Part shown: one piece after another, positions 11,442 through 22,045 of the stretch | Position numbering within the stretch: position 1 is the stretch's first letter | Layout: each line of letters begins with the position of its first letter | Assembly: GCF_012273895.1 (NCBI RefSeq) | Contig: NC_052108.1 | Coordinates: 7,812,001 to 7,876,000 of the forward strand | Direction: 5' to 3' | DNA length: 64,000 nt | Source of the DNA: Zerene cesonia | Lineage: Eukaryota > Arthropoda > Insecta > Lepidoptera > Pieridae | Made by a program: the position numbers and the translations under genes | The notes under the pieces: model-generated | The model's input: only the letters and a program-made list of their open reading frames with translations | The model's database searches: none | What the model was told of the DNA's origin: nothing

Positions 11442-11726
11442 TGTGGGAGTCGAGCATGCTTCGGCACGAATTGGGCCAGCTCGCACCGGGGAAGTACCAC
11501 ACCCCCACAGAAAACCGGCGTGAAATAGTGGCATGCCACTGTGTTTCGTACGGTGAGTGGGGGAGCCGGAGGCCCGTTTCCTTTTCCTCACCCGTCCCAG
11601 TCCATTCCTTCTTTCCAGTCGTTAATCCATTCCTTTTCCCTTATCCCAAAAAAGCGGGCAGCGCATTCGCAGAGGCCCAGCCTTTGTGAATGTTTATGGG
11701 CGGTGGTGATTGCCCGCTATGACATA
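11442..11726 (-). repeat. GTCATAGCGGGCAGC-family repeat, nearly full length
   Basis: The plus strand starts TGTGGGAGTCGAGCATGCTT and ends CCGCTATGACAT, the reverse of the copies at 30.5 and 46.2 kb. A small deletion removes the segment that includes GTTCGCCTGATGG. Open frames crossing it are fortuitous and recur in every copy. Confidence 0.85.
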
Positions 11727-11729
11727 AAA

Positions 11730-13240
11730 AAAAAGCAAACCGAGTTCAGATCCTGAACAATAAAAATTCAATATTTTGAATAGTTTTCAATAATAATTTA
11801 TACTGAAAAATGTTGTCGACGTCCAATTTAGTTTTTTGTTAACAAGGTTTACTTTCCAAAGAAAATATTATATGAAAATATAGAAAATATTTATTTAATA
11901 CTCAGGGATAGAGAAAGCCTTTTTCAAACCCTATTAGATACTCGAAGCGTAATTAACACCATCGTTTCTAATGAAATCTCTCATTGTGAATCAACCTAAT
12001 TACACAGGTTCATCAAATCTTGCGCTACAGATAGCGAACGAACAATAAAACTCGAGTTAACTACAATTAACATGTTTGTAACGAAATAAATTACGATGGG
12101 TTTCAATCTAGATACACAATAAATTGTTTATGACCATAACCCCCTTAGGGCTATGTACATACAGATTCAATTATGGTCTTAGGCTATAGCTACACTAAAG
12201 CAAATGTCGGAGAATTTAAAGTGTAATTAAGATGAAGGCAGGTTGGACACTAGCGTTTTATGGAACGAGTTTTATTTAGTATTTTCTTGTGTTTTATTTA
12301 ACGAGAATTTAACCATGCTTTACTTGGATTTATAGTTAACCGTATGCTTGCTAGAAGGTGTTTGAGTATAATTTAATTCACATATTTACAGAGTGATCCC
12401 TCACTTAAAAATATAACAAGTTCGGAGTACTGCAAAGAAATTGGGGTTTTTATAAGAGTTCTTTTCACTCAAATATCGTATGATACATTAACGTTTATTT
12501 CAGCACAATTATACCTTGATATATACTGAATCAATACTCAATAGATATATAAACGATTTGTCTCTCTCCCATTTCCAATTTAAAAACGAAATATCTCATT
12601 TTATAGAATTACAAAAAAATTTTGAATTTATGTTCACTTTTCCCAATTTTCTCTTCAAATTTAATTTTCGAATACTCTCATCTTCATAAGATGTCGCGAC
12701 CCGAGACAAACATAGGATATACAATAATAAATCCCCCAAAACGTACGCACACACGCTGCCTACATCTCTAAATGGACACGTGATATACGAGGAACGATAA
12801 ATTGAATTAGGCGGGTACGTGCCACTGTGGGAACCGCTCGGCTCTCGCCGCCGCCTCGTGTGACCTCATCCTAAATAACCTTCTTTCATACTTATACATC
12901 TGCTTACGATTTTACGTTAGTGCTATGTTCCAATCTTTAAATGCTTAGAATTATAAATGTTACTTTAAGCTTTGCTTGGTCAAATAATTTGAAAGTGAGA
13001 TACCTATATCTGATCTATCCCTAAGACTATATATCTATCTTTAATCGTTCTCTGACTAATACAATTGTTATGATAATAAAGTTTTGTGCTATCGCGTACA
13101 CGTTTAAAATTCAAAAAATGTTATGATATTTTCATGATTGTTAACACGTCTAAAATATGTTTTATCCACATTAAAAAACGGGAAGTTGGATAATTTCGAC
13201 AGATAACTTCGCGAAACCTCCTCCTGCCAGTAACTGTCTG
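11730..13240. other. AT-rich stretch, no gene recognised; GC island at 12800-12885
   Basis: I see no coding exon or repeat family here, except a compact GC-rich island at about 12800-12885 containing CTCTCGCCGCCGCCTCGTG. On the minus strand that island holds a 20-codon ATG-to-stop frame (MRSHEAAARA...), too short to call. It may be promoter-like DNA or a conserved element. Confidence 0.4.
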
Positions 13241-13412
13241 TCTACTAATATTATGAAAAGAAAATTTTTGTATTTTTGTATGTTTGTAACGTTTGTAGGT
13301 ACAAAACTACTGAAACGATTTCAAAAATTCTTTTACCATTGGAATGCAACTTCATTAAGTGATAAAGGCATATAATTTACCTACAACAGACGAATCCGGG
13401 GCGAACAGCTAG
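13241..13412 (+). mobile_element. Helitron-like element (GGGGCGAACAGCTAG subfamily)
   Basis: It starts TCTACTAATATTATGAAAAG and ends CCGGGGCGAACAGCTAG (CTAG 13409-13412). The middle block ACTACTGAAACGATTTCAAA and ATTGGAATGCAACTTCATT match the copy at 14036-14199. Confidence 0.75.
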
Positions 13413-13415
13413 ATA

Positions 13416-13618
13416 TCCTATTAATATTATAAATGCGAAAGTTTGTAAGTATGGATGTATGGATGTTTGTTACTCTTTCACGTAAAAACTACAGAACCAA
13501 TTGCAATGAAATTTGGTACGTAGACAGCTGGATAACTGGAATAACATATGGGCAACTTTTTATTCCGATATTCCTACGGGATACGGACTTACGCGGGTGA
13601 GACCACGGGGCGCAGCTG
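13416..13618 (+). mobile_element. Helitron-like element, Lep1-type, full length
   Basis: TCCTATTAATATTATAAATG at the start, CCAATTGCAATGAAATTTGG in the middle, and ACGCGGGTGAGACCACGG then GGCGCAGCTGG at the end. The usual terminal CTAG is CTGG here, and the subterminal hairpin (CGCGG/CCGCG in good copies) has one mutated base. It starts three bases after the end of the preceding element. Confidence 0.8.
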
Positions 13619-13643
13619 GTGGGACATACAATCGTATGAATTA

Positions 13644-13779
13644 CTAGCTGCGCCCCACGGTTCAGTTATCCAGCTATCTACGTACCAAATTTCATTGCAA
13701 TCGGTTCAGTAGTTTTTGCGTGAAAGAGCAACAAACACACACATCCTTACAAACTTTCGCATTTATAATATTAGTAGGG
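13644..13779 (-). mobile_element. Helitron-like element, Lep1-type, internally deleted, inverted to its neighbour
   Basis: The plus strand reads CTAGCTGCGCCCCACGG, then jumps directly to TTCAGTTATCCAGC, so about 65 bp of the 3' region is missing. It ends TTTATAATATTAGTAGGG. With 13416-13618 it forms a tail-to-tail inverted pair separated by about 25 bp. Confidence 0.78.
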
Positions 13780-14035
13780 CTAAACATACGAATCGCGCTC
13801 ATCAGACGCATTTCACACAACAAATACCCGAGTACCGGTCCTTATCGTCGTGTCGAATTGCTCCTTCGGAATTTTAATCACGACTACACACCCATAAAGG
13901 TTTTCATTTTAATTGATATAACAAGTGCGGGTTTTTGCAAATAATACTAAAGCAAATTGATGTTGACTTCGCGAATGCCGCAGCCCATATGTGATTTATA
14001 TATCTATTTTATATATGTACTCGTTTTGATGTTCA

Positions 14036-14199
14036 TCTACACTAATATTATAAAGAGGAATAATTTGTTTGTTTGTAATGGATAAACTCAATAACTACTG
14101 GAACGATTTTAAAAATTCTTTCATCATTAGAAAGCTGCAACCTCGCTGAGTGACATAGGCTATATATGTGCCCCGAGCAAAGCCGGGGCGAACAGCTAG
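14036..14199 (+). mobile_element. Helitron-like element (GGGGCGAACAGCTAG subfamily), full length
   Basis: It starts TCTACACTAATATTATAAAG and ends GGGGCGAACAGCTAG. The 3' hairpin GCCCCG-AGCAAAGC-CGGGGC has six base pairs and lies about 10 bp before CTAG, as Helitrons require. Confidence 0.78.
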
Positions 14200-14212
14200 T
14201 TTGTTATACGCA

Positions 14213-14381
14213 TACAAAATATTTATTCAAGGATGCATGGATGTTTATTCCCGTTTCGCGCGAAAACCACTGAGTGGATTTTGATGATACTTGTCAGTTA
14301 TGTAGTTGTTGTATTAGAGTAATACATGGGCTATAGAATACTAGCTTTTCCTCGCAGGATCGTCTGCTACTGCACAGCTAG
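14213..14381 (+). mobile_element. Helitron-like element, degenerate
   Basis: GGATGCATGGATGTTTATTC, CCACTGAGTGGATTTTGATG and GGCTATAGAATACTAGC, ending GCACAGCTAG (14378-14381). The subfamily resembles 19565-19780. Confidence 0.6.
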
Positions 14382-14395
14382 TATTTTATATTATA

Positions 14396-14595
14396 CTAGC
14401 TGCGCCCCACGGTTTCACCCGTGTAAGTCCGTATCCCGTAGGTATATCGTGATAAAACGTTACCTATATGTTACTCCAGTTGTCCAGCTGTCTACGTACC
14501 AAATTTCATTGCAATCAGTTCAGTAGTTTTTGCGTGAAAGAGCAACAAACACACACACATCCTTACAAACTTTCGCATATATAATATTAGTAGGA
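14396..14595 (-). mobile_element. Helitron-like element, Lep1-type, full length
   Basis: The plus strand runs from CTAGCTGCGCCCCACGG through GTCCGTATCCCGTAGG, TCCAGTTGTCCAGCTGTC, ACCAAATTTCATTGCAATC to ATAATATTAGTAGGA. It has both ends, with no coding content. Confidence 0.85.
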
Positions 14596-14599
14596 TAGT

Positions 14600-15780
14600 A
14601 GGAAGTAGGATTGTGTGTAATTATGTGTTAGCACGGCTGTCTATTGCTTCAGAATATATAGTGAATGCAACAAAATTCTTTAAAACGATTTAAGTACACA
14701 AAAAATTGCTAATTGTCCACGTAATATGAGAAATAAGGATAACGGTGTTCGGTTGCATTTCATCACTTAATACTAAATTATGTTAATTAGACCTTTTTAG
14801 ATGGCGAACGAAACTCCCCTTAGCTCCAGCCGGTAGAAAAAACAAAGCATCCAGTTACAAGGTCAACGAACTCCCACCTGATCTCAAAATACGCGAATGG
14901 TTTTGAAACAACTAGACTGTACTGTCCCTTTGTTGTCTGGGCTATGAATATGTCGGCCATTACTAATAATTTACGAATTAACTACGATTCGAATTAAATC
15001 AAGTTATGAGTAATATTTGTACTGGGTACCTACAATGAGTGCAATCGTCTTCATTCAGCCTATTGGACTTTGCCCTGACCATAGATTCAAGTTGCCTCTT
15101 TTTTTTTAATTACCACACTCCTGTCTCCTGTCTCCGGTCTCATGTAGTTTTGTAATCTAAACTGACATCCAAGGAAATTCTGCAAAAACTATTAACTAAT
15201 TGAGTATGTTTTTCTTTTTCATCTATCCCAATTCTTTTCCTAAATTCCGTCGCGAATGTGCTTCAAAGGCGGGAAAATATTTGCAGCTAAATGTTCATAG
15301 TTTAGTGTTTACTTATAAAAGTACACCCAAAATATGTGTGTCTTGAAACACCTGATAGAAGTGTTAACTAATCTAACCGTATGCATGAGAGAAAAGGAAG
15401 ATAAGTTACGTAACGAAACAGTTTACCCTCCCACAAGAAGTTATCACAGTTTATTTAGCTTAAGCATCCAATAGAGTTGTTTTTATTCTAGTCTATGAAC
15501 GTTAGTAAAACTCGAAAGTAATTTTGTGAATACCTATAGTAAGTGCTTTCAACTGAGTTACAATTTATCTCTCAAACATATTTCATTTTTCAAAGACTGT
15601 TGCATTTTATCGACTTCAGAAGTAAAATATTAATTGAAATTACTTTTGCGCATTCGTTTCAGATCATTTCATCGTATTCAGGACAAAAGATGAAAAGGGA
15701 ACCTTAGCGGTAGCGTAGGTACCTACTTCATAATTTCTAAGCTTATAAAAACTTTTATTCTTACAATTGAAAGATTAAAT
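14600..15780. other. AT-rich stretch, nothing recognised
   Basis: I see no exon, tRNA or known repeat in these 1.2 kb, apart from simple T-rich runs near 15100. Confidence 0.4.
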
Positions 15781-15785
15781 TGATG

Positions 15786-16078
15786 TCATCATCATCGCCA
15801 GCCCATAGATATTCCCACTGTATACTCTTCGGACTCGGACTTCCTATGAGGGTGCACAGGCCTTAATCAACCACGCTGGTCAAGTGGGGGGTTGGTAAAT
15901 GTCACATGTCGTCAAACTTTTCATTCTTAGACATGTTGGTTTGCTCAAGATGTTTTCCATCACCATTTCTAGCAGTTATAATTTGGATCATGTGTAGATA
16001 AGATGAAAAGTCTACTTCTAGCATGGAACCTGCACCTTTCTGATTGAAATCCGAAGTCTCAACTACTGCTTCATCACG
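15786..16078 (-). mobile_element. SINE with RTE-type 3' tail
   Basis: On the minus strand: an A-box-like GTTGAGACTTCGGATTTCA and B-box-like GGTGCAGGTTCCATGC head, a body with ATGGTGATGGAAAACATC, then GACCAGCGTGGTTGATTAAG, CAGTGGGAATATC and a short (GATGAT)n end. This is the typical lepidopteran SINE that borrows an RTE/BovB 3' end. Exact 5' end and target duplications were not found. A minus-strand frame running through it is not a protein domain. Confidence 0.7.
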
Positions 16079-16084
16079 ACATAC

Positions 16085-16144
16085 CCTACTAAAAGCAGTA
16101 ACAGTTACGGAACACATCCATAAAAGCACAATACACCGAAACAT
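16085..16144 (-). CDS. Candidate signal-peptide first exon, secreted protein of unknown identity
   Basis: An ATG at 16144 starts a 20-codon segment (MFR, then a hydrophobic CIVLLWMCSVTVTA core, then FSR) with the n-, h- and c-regions of a signal peptide. It ends exactly in phase 0 at AGTAGG, followed by the donor GTATGT (16084-16079). The frame is also open upstream to 16270, so a longer N-terminus is possible. Upstream is a GC-rich stretch (16265-16345) and a TATA-like box. No downstream exon was identified, and the RTE-tailed SINE starts within the putative intron. It could also be chance. Confidence 0.3.
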
Positions 16145-16353
16145 ATTCGTTAAGCGATCTATGTCCGGCGATACAAAGCAATAGGCACATCCTTGGTAAG
16201 TATCTGGAGTCGGGTGATAATTTGGCAATTTCAGCCGAGATACGCAATAATCTACCGTAATGTTATTCACGTCGCGTCGCGGAGGGCCGACTTATGGCGA
16301 CATGCATTCCGTTTCGCTGCGCCCCCGAGACTCGCGGATACGTTTCATCTTAA

Positions 16354-16363
16354 GCTTTTTATA
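16354..16363 (-). promoter_or_regulatory. TATA-like box upstream of candidate exon
   Basis: The minus strand reads TATAAAAAGC, about 210 bp before the candidate ATG at 16144. A GC-rich segment (16265-16345) follows it, as expected for a 5' leader. No clear initiator motif is visible 25-30 bp downstream. Confidence 0.25.
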
Positions 16364-16727
16364 CACACTTGTCTAATGTCGTATGATTGGGGTATGTAAG
16401 GGGGTTTATTATGGTTTATTATGAGACGCTTTTTGGATTTTCAACTAACAAAGAAAGATTTAATAAAATATTGTTAATTTCATATACCTAACTTGGTCAA
16501 ATGTCATAAGAATTAAATAATTGTTTTATCGTAATTTTGCTTGATCTTTGTAAAGAACTGAATGAAAAGCATCAGATAAGCTATTCTTTATTCAAGGAAT
16601 AAGCAATGGGTTCATTGGTTTATTAGAATCCGTACTTAATTGTAAATCTCTCCTCACACTGGGATATTAATGCAATATTTTCCCTCATTTGCAATAAAAT
16701 GCATTACATCATCCATAATTACTACTT

Positions 16728-17085
16728 TACTACTAATATTATAAATGCGAAAGTAACTCTGTCTGTCTGTCTGTCTGTTATGCTTTCATGCCTAAACCAC
16801 TGAACCGATTTTGACAAAATTTGGTGTGAAGATAGAACTGAATTCGGAAAAGGTCATAGGATACTTTTTATCATGAAAAAAGGGTAGAAAGGGTTGAAAA
16901 AGGGGATGAAAGTTTGTATGAAAGATCGTTATTGTCAAACCGATTTTGATGAAACTTGGTATGAAGATGGAGCTAAACGTGGGAAAGAACAACAAACTAT
17001 ACTTTTTAATGCAAAAAAAATCCTCCTTACCATGTCGCGCGATATAAAAGAATTCTACGCGGAGAAGCCGCGGGCGAAAAGCTAG
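16728..17085 (+). mobile_element. Helitron-like element, 358 bp
   Basis: ACTACTAATATTATAAATGC at the start is followed by a (TCTG)n run, two related CCGATTTTGA(C/T)(A/G)AAA(A/C)TTGGT blocks about 130 bp apart, and a purine-rich centre. It ends with a CGCGGAGAAGCCGCG hairpin and GCGAAAAGCTAG. The doubled central block suggests an internal duplication in this subfamily. Confidence 0.78.
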
Positions 17086-17529
17086 TATTGTATAAAATAC
17101 AGATAAAACAAACTTTTGACAGCCCTAACGTCACAATGACATAAAGCTGATTTAATGGCTGCAATCGGAATGTCTTCGCGTGGCGTGGATTAGGGGCGGA
17201 TATTGCGTTCCTGTGAGATGAATTTAAAAGTGCACTATCGATTATTTGCTTTTAGAGAGACCTGGGTAAGCGATTTGTGATTTATTCAAGTACTTTGCAA
17301 GCTGAAGTTTAGGAAAAAAGCTAAAAATCATAGGGTTGATTTTAGACAAAAGGGATTATAACGGATCAGTGATGATTATTTTATTTTTCACATCACATAT
17401 CTCTAATCATAATATAGAGCTGAAGTGTTTGTTTGAACGCACTAATCTCATGATCTAGCTCACCGTTTTCATAATTTCTTACAGCTGAACTGCAAGTAAA
17501 CTAATTACGTAAATTAATTACAGCTAACA

Positions 17530-17680
17530 ATAAACTTATTGATTCTCCCCGTGACCACGCTCGCTGTAAAGTGTTCGAAACGTCGGGTTAATAATATAAT
17601 GAATAAATCGCGTATAAAATCCGTTAAAAAGTTTTTAATTTCTAAATGTATAATACTCGCAAGAAAATACTAATAAACTT
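17530..17680 (+). repeat. GTTCGAAACGTCGGGTTAA-core repeat
   Basis: CTCCCCGTGACCACGCTCGC, then GTGTTCGAAACGTCGGGTTA, TATAATGAATAAATCGCG and AAAATCCGTTAAAAAG. Same family as 541-775 and 34060-34170. Confidence 0.65.
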
Positions 17681-17689
17681 ACTTCATCA

Positions 17690-18119
17690 TCGAACACTGA
17701 TTCGTACGTGTTTAAAACAATGCGATGTTGATACTTACAACGATAGTATAATTATACCAAAATAATGCGTTTCAATTTTAATTTAAAAATAACGAATTTT
17801 ATTGTATGTTTCTATTAGTATGCGAGACGACACCAGCATTGTACAACTGCCCAGCTTTCTCGCGACTAAAAAAACTATTTGTACACACACAATACACATC
17901 ATAATGTGACGGAGCTGTGCGGCATTTTTTTCATTAAAATATCGTGATAATAGTCCTAGGGGACGCTGGGTACGAAATGTACCCTACGCAAGTCGATCCT
18001 TGCGCTGGGATAGATTATTGGGGAAAACGCGTCCTGCAAACAATTCATATATTTTATGACTCAGTCTTGAATTCCGTTCTCACGAAACGAAATGCTTGTT
18101 CGATTTTCATTTGTCAAAC
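17690..18119. other. No gene recognised
   Basis: AT-rich DNA between two repeats. An open frame that begins in this stretch and runs into the next element has no family features. Confidence 0.4.
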
Positions 18120-18135
18120 ACCAAGTTATAATGGA

Positions 18136-18324
18136 CTAGCTGCGCCCCGCGGTTTCACCCGCGTAAATCCGTATCCCGTAGGAATAACGGGATAAACGTT
18201 GCCTATATATTATTCTAGTTGTCCAGCTGTCTACGTACTAAATTTCATTGCTAGCGGTTCAGTAGTTTTTGCTTGAAAGAGAAACAAACATAGACACATC
18301 CTAACAAACTTTCGCATTTATAAT
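18136..18324 (-). mobile_element. Helitron-like element, Lep1-type, flanked by 16-bp direct repeats
   Basis: The plus strand reads CTAGCTGCGCCCCGCGG, CACCCGCGTAAATCCGTATC, TCCAGCTGTCTACGTAC and ACTTTCGCATTTATAAT. The subterminal hairpin (CCGCGG...CCGCG arms) is intact. ACCAAGTTATAATGGA occurs at 18120-18135 and again at 18325-18340, directly abutting both ends. The usual ATTAGTAGGA terminus is absent. Confidence 0.82.
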
Positions 18325-18844
18325 ACCAAGTTATAATGGATTTCTCGCAATTTTAAGATGATTGAGTAGTAATTCATAATTCGTAAACCACTGAACTGGT
18401 CCCCAAGTTTATGGTGATAGTGTTACAATGAGGGTTAGTCGACCATTAATTCAATAAAAATATAACAATAAGTATCGATTGGGTATAAATCGATTGTCGA
18501 CGTTTTATCAAAGGGCACTGGTACGGTATTACGAATATAATGAAATTATTTATATCAAAGACCTTACAATGTTTATTAGACATATTTTGCTTTTAAAATC
18601 TATAAAACATAGATTAAACTTAAAATTGGCATATTATTATATTTTAATCTCAACATTAACACTTTAGTTCAATATAACGAATTTAATAATATAAATGCAT
18701 TTCCTGAATTGGGACAAGAGATAAAAGGTTAACAACACGAAAACGAGGAAGATGATGCAGCTGGCAACACTGTTATAATTGCTTGTATATGAGACCGGAT
18801 AGGTCAGGGTAAGTGTGATATGCAAATGTGTTGCCATGTGAATT

Positions 18845-19045
18845 ATATATCCTACTACCTACGAATATTATAAACGCGAAGAGTTTGTAGGACTGTATGG
18901 ATGTTTGTTACTCTTTTACACGAAAACAGCTTATCGTATCTGTATGAAATTTGGCACAGAGATAGATTATAGTCTAGGCTAGCACATAAGCTATATTTTA
19001 CCCGGGTACCACGAGTGACGCCGTGGGTAACACTACCTGTCTCGT
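18845..19045 (+). mobile_element. Helitron-like element (GGTAACA(G)CTAG family)
   Basis: It has ATCCTACTACCTACGAATAT at the start, a GGATGTTTGTTACTCTTTTA block, AACAGCTTATCGTATCTGTA, and ends CGAGTGACGCCGTGGGTAAC. Related copies: 31320-31495 (+) and a fragment at 40220-40340 (+). Confidence 0.65.
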
Positions 19046-19367
19046 TATGTTGTAATGTAAATATTTATAAACCGAAAACGCAAGGGTTTCGAACAAAATC
19101 GCTCCTAAAGTATTTATTAATAACTAATTATGTATTATTAATACTATAATAATGAACATTAATATTTTAAAGGGGATAAAATCGCAAGATAACGTAATAA
19201 GAGATTTGTTTATGGACAGGCGTATTGCATGTTTTACATGTAATATAAATTTTAAAATACAGTTTAGTGTTTATTACAAGAAAATTAATGTTATATTGCT
19301 AGCTTTTCCCTAAAAACATCCCGTCTACATTGCGTCCCAATAAAAAAAAAACTCGTATCATTATTAG

Positions 19368-19510
19368 TCACATACTCCTCCGAGACGGCTGGATCGATTT
19401 TAATGAAATTTTGTGTGCATATCGGATAGGTCTGAGAATCAGCTAACATCTATGCTCACACCCCTTTATGATAAGAGTAAGGCAGAATGGCATTCGCCAA
19501 GTCAGTTAGG
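19368..19510 (+). mobile_element. Helitron-like repeat, partial
   Basis: CTCCGAGACGGCTGGATCG, TTTTAATGAAATTTTGTGTG, GATAGGTCTGAGAATCAGC and CCCTTTATGATAAGAGTAAG are shared in reverse with 6588-6775. Confidence 0.6.
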
Positions 19511-19564
19511 TATATATAAAATATAAGCACCAAGCTGCTATCTCAATATTGATCTTGAAATCAC

Positions 19565-19785
19565 ACAATCGCACTTATGTTATAAATATGAAAGTTTGTT
19601 CGTTTGGATGTTTGTTCATCAATCACGCTGAGAGTACTGAACGGATTTTGATGAAATTTTGTATGTAGACAGGGTATGACCTGACTTGGGTTATAGGATA
19701 CTTTTCATCCCGATTAAATGTTCCCTTAGGATAAAACAGGAATCTTGATATCCGGGCGGTGCCGAGACAAGCGTCTAATTAATAA
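19565..19785 (+). mobile_element. Helitron-like element (GACGCTTGTC family)
   Basis: GTTATAAATATGAAAGTTTG, TCACGCTGAGAGTACTGAAC, GGATTTTGATGAAATTTTG and CCGATTAAATGTTCCC, ending GGTGCCGAGACAAGCGTCT. It is the reverse of 10895-11090. Confidence 0.65.
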
Positions 19786-20264
19786 TAAAATATTACATTA
19801 CTAAACCGTTTATTTTTTGCCTATAAACACAAAGAATATTTGCATAAGTATATAAAATAAAAGATGAGTTAATAATATACCTCATAAGCATATCGTATGA
19901 AGTTGAAACCCATTATAAATGATATATAACTATCAAAAGTGTCCTATAAACAATGTTACAATATCGAATGTAGGTCACCACGAAATATTATCGACATAAA
20001 AGTTTGTATAATCTTTGCGAATTAAATAAAATATACGAAACACATCAGACGTCGGACGCTCCGAATTAATTTAGTTTACAAGCCTCGACTTTATATTTAT
20101 TATTGGTCTAGTTGTGAAAAATGTTAGGCAAGCTGTGATTATATTTGATATAATTGGGGTTCAGTATAATATGCATTTCATATATTAATTTTTACCTTCA
20201 TTTGCATACAACGGATGTGAATTAGTTAAACTGATTATAAACAGAAGAAATAATAGAATACCGC

Positions 20265-20335
20265 CACGTGATCAATATATTTCTATTCTTTAAAAATTTC
20301 TCACTGATTATAGCATTATATTATAAAGATCTTTC
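20265..20335 (+). mobile_element. tRNA-derived SINE, 3' fragment
   Basis: CCGCCACGTGATCAATATAT and TTCTATTCTTTAAAAATTTC correspond to the end of the tRNA-like part and the tail of the SINE complete at 7794-7961. The T arm and everything 5' of it are missing. Confidence 0.65.
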
Positions 20336-20511
20336 TTTGATACCCACATTGTGGGAGTTATGAAAATATATGATCCGACATTTAGTGGCGGGCACTATTT
20401 TTGAAAAGTTTTCATCAAACATAAGCTAATAAACATCGCAAGGATTTCAAATGGAAAAAAAACACACACCGAAATTGGTGTATCCGTTTGGGAGATACGA
20501 TGCCACATGCA

Positions 20512-20527
20512 AACACACACACACACA
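20512..20527. repeat. (CA)n microsatellite
   Basis: About eight uninterrupted AC units. The surrounding 19.8-21.1 kb is otherwise unremarkable AT-rich DNA with no gene recognised. Confidence 0.8.
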
Positions 20528-21121
20528 GACAAAAATTTACATCAAACTCATTAGACACGTCTCTTTGCGTCGGGGCTGAAAAAAATCAATCAACCTATAA
20601 AAAGCGTTCGTTTCTTATATAAATATATTCATAAATGCACGGTCCCCCAAAACAGTTATCTACAAGGGAATATGCCAAAAAGTTATGTTACGTCGCAACT
20701 TTATCGTACGCATTAAAATAAATATTTAAGACGAAACGACTCAGCGTGGGTGCGAATTACCCGCTCCGATCTCTTCCGTGACACACTTCTTGGTATGGCA
20801 ATTCAGTATTTAAATCCGATAGTGTGGAGCTGGCCTAATTTGGCCATTTCTATTTGGGTACCAACCAGTGGAGGTAGACCTCTCTGTCGTATCGGGCTGC
20901 GTTTGTAGCGGAGATCAATCTATTTGTAGCTAGATTCAGCGTTTATGTTAGTGAAAAATTTATATCGCGGCTTTTTATAATCTAGTATTTTAAGCGCAGA
21001 TCTAAATCTTTTAATATAAAGTATATAGAACATCCGAGTGGTGGAGTCTGGTGACCTATACCTCCACATATCCATACAAACTTAAGGCAGTGGTCATCCA
21101 CATCCAACATTGTATGATTAA

Positions 21122-21244
21122 TCCTACTAATGTGTGTGTGTTTGTTACTCTTTCACGTTAAAACTAATGATCCGATTGCAATGAAATTTGGTAAGTAGAT
21201 AGCTGGACAACTGGAATAACATATAGGCAACTTTTTATCCCGAT
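21122..21244 (+). mobile_element. Helitron-like element, Lep1-type, 5' part
   Basis: TCCTACTAATGTGTGTGTG, a TCCGATTGCAATGAAATTTG block, GACAACTGGAATAACATATA and GGCAACTTTTTATCCCGAT, then it stops, without the 3' hairpin or CTAG. The ATTATAAATGCGAAAG segment near the 5' end is also deleted. Confidence 0.75.
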
Positions 21245-21892
21245 TTATATTATAAGTACTTAATGAGTCACTTAGTCTGAGTTGTAGCTACATCTGCTAA
21301 TAAACTTGAGGATGTAGCTCCATAAGTCACGTCAATAACTTTTGAATTATCCCTGATGAAGCTATGAAACAATTTAACATAATGCATTGCAAAAGTTGAA
21401 CAAAATATATGAACATAACATTAAAGAACACCTGTCTATCGTTCTTATGCACAGCCACGTCAAAAGAATCCCGGAAATATCAAAATATCCACACCAGCGT
21501 AAATAAAACCCTGAATCTCAGCAGAAACATTCGTTACATTTTTAAACAAACACCAGAGGCAGTAAAGCCTAGAATTTATTGCGGCCCCGACACATTTACA
21601 TATCTTCGATCTAATTGTGTGTCTAGGCATTCTGTATTGCGCTGGTCAGTGTCTAATATAGCTGTGGATTAACCCTAAAATAAAATGTTGGTAAGTGCAG
21701 ATAAATTCGAAAGCATAGATACATTGTCATTGATTATTCATGTAAACAAAAATAGTAATTTAACATACAACATAAACGATTATTCTTAGAATGATTGTGG
21801 CAAAGATTCATAATTGTTTACCATGTGTACGCAAAAAAATAATTATGAATTACAGATACATCCCTTTATTTAATAACGTAAGAGATATAACG

Positions 21893-22045
21893 TGATCTTG
21901 ATGAAAAAGAGAAGGTTATTAATTTAGCTGTTTTTTTGTGTTTGATACATAACTTGGTGAACAGATTATTTATTATGATACTTTGTATATTTGAAAGCTG
22001 TTTCTGTCATGTGGTCCCATTAAAATCTGGTCTAGTTCTGGCAAT
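21893..22045 (+). repeat. ACCGACTTCAAA-family repeat, partial
   Basis: GGTGAACAGATTATTTATTA, TTTGAAAGCTGTTTCTGTC and ATGTGGTCCCATTAAAATC, ending TCTAGTTCTGGCAATTTG. The start is diverged. Confidence 0.6.

Noticed and set aside
15902..16270. A 122-codon minus-strand protein as a single exon
   Set aside because: Its C-terminal half is the body of an RTE-tailed SINE. Only the signal-peptide-like part is kept, as a candidate exon.
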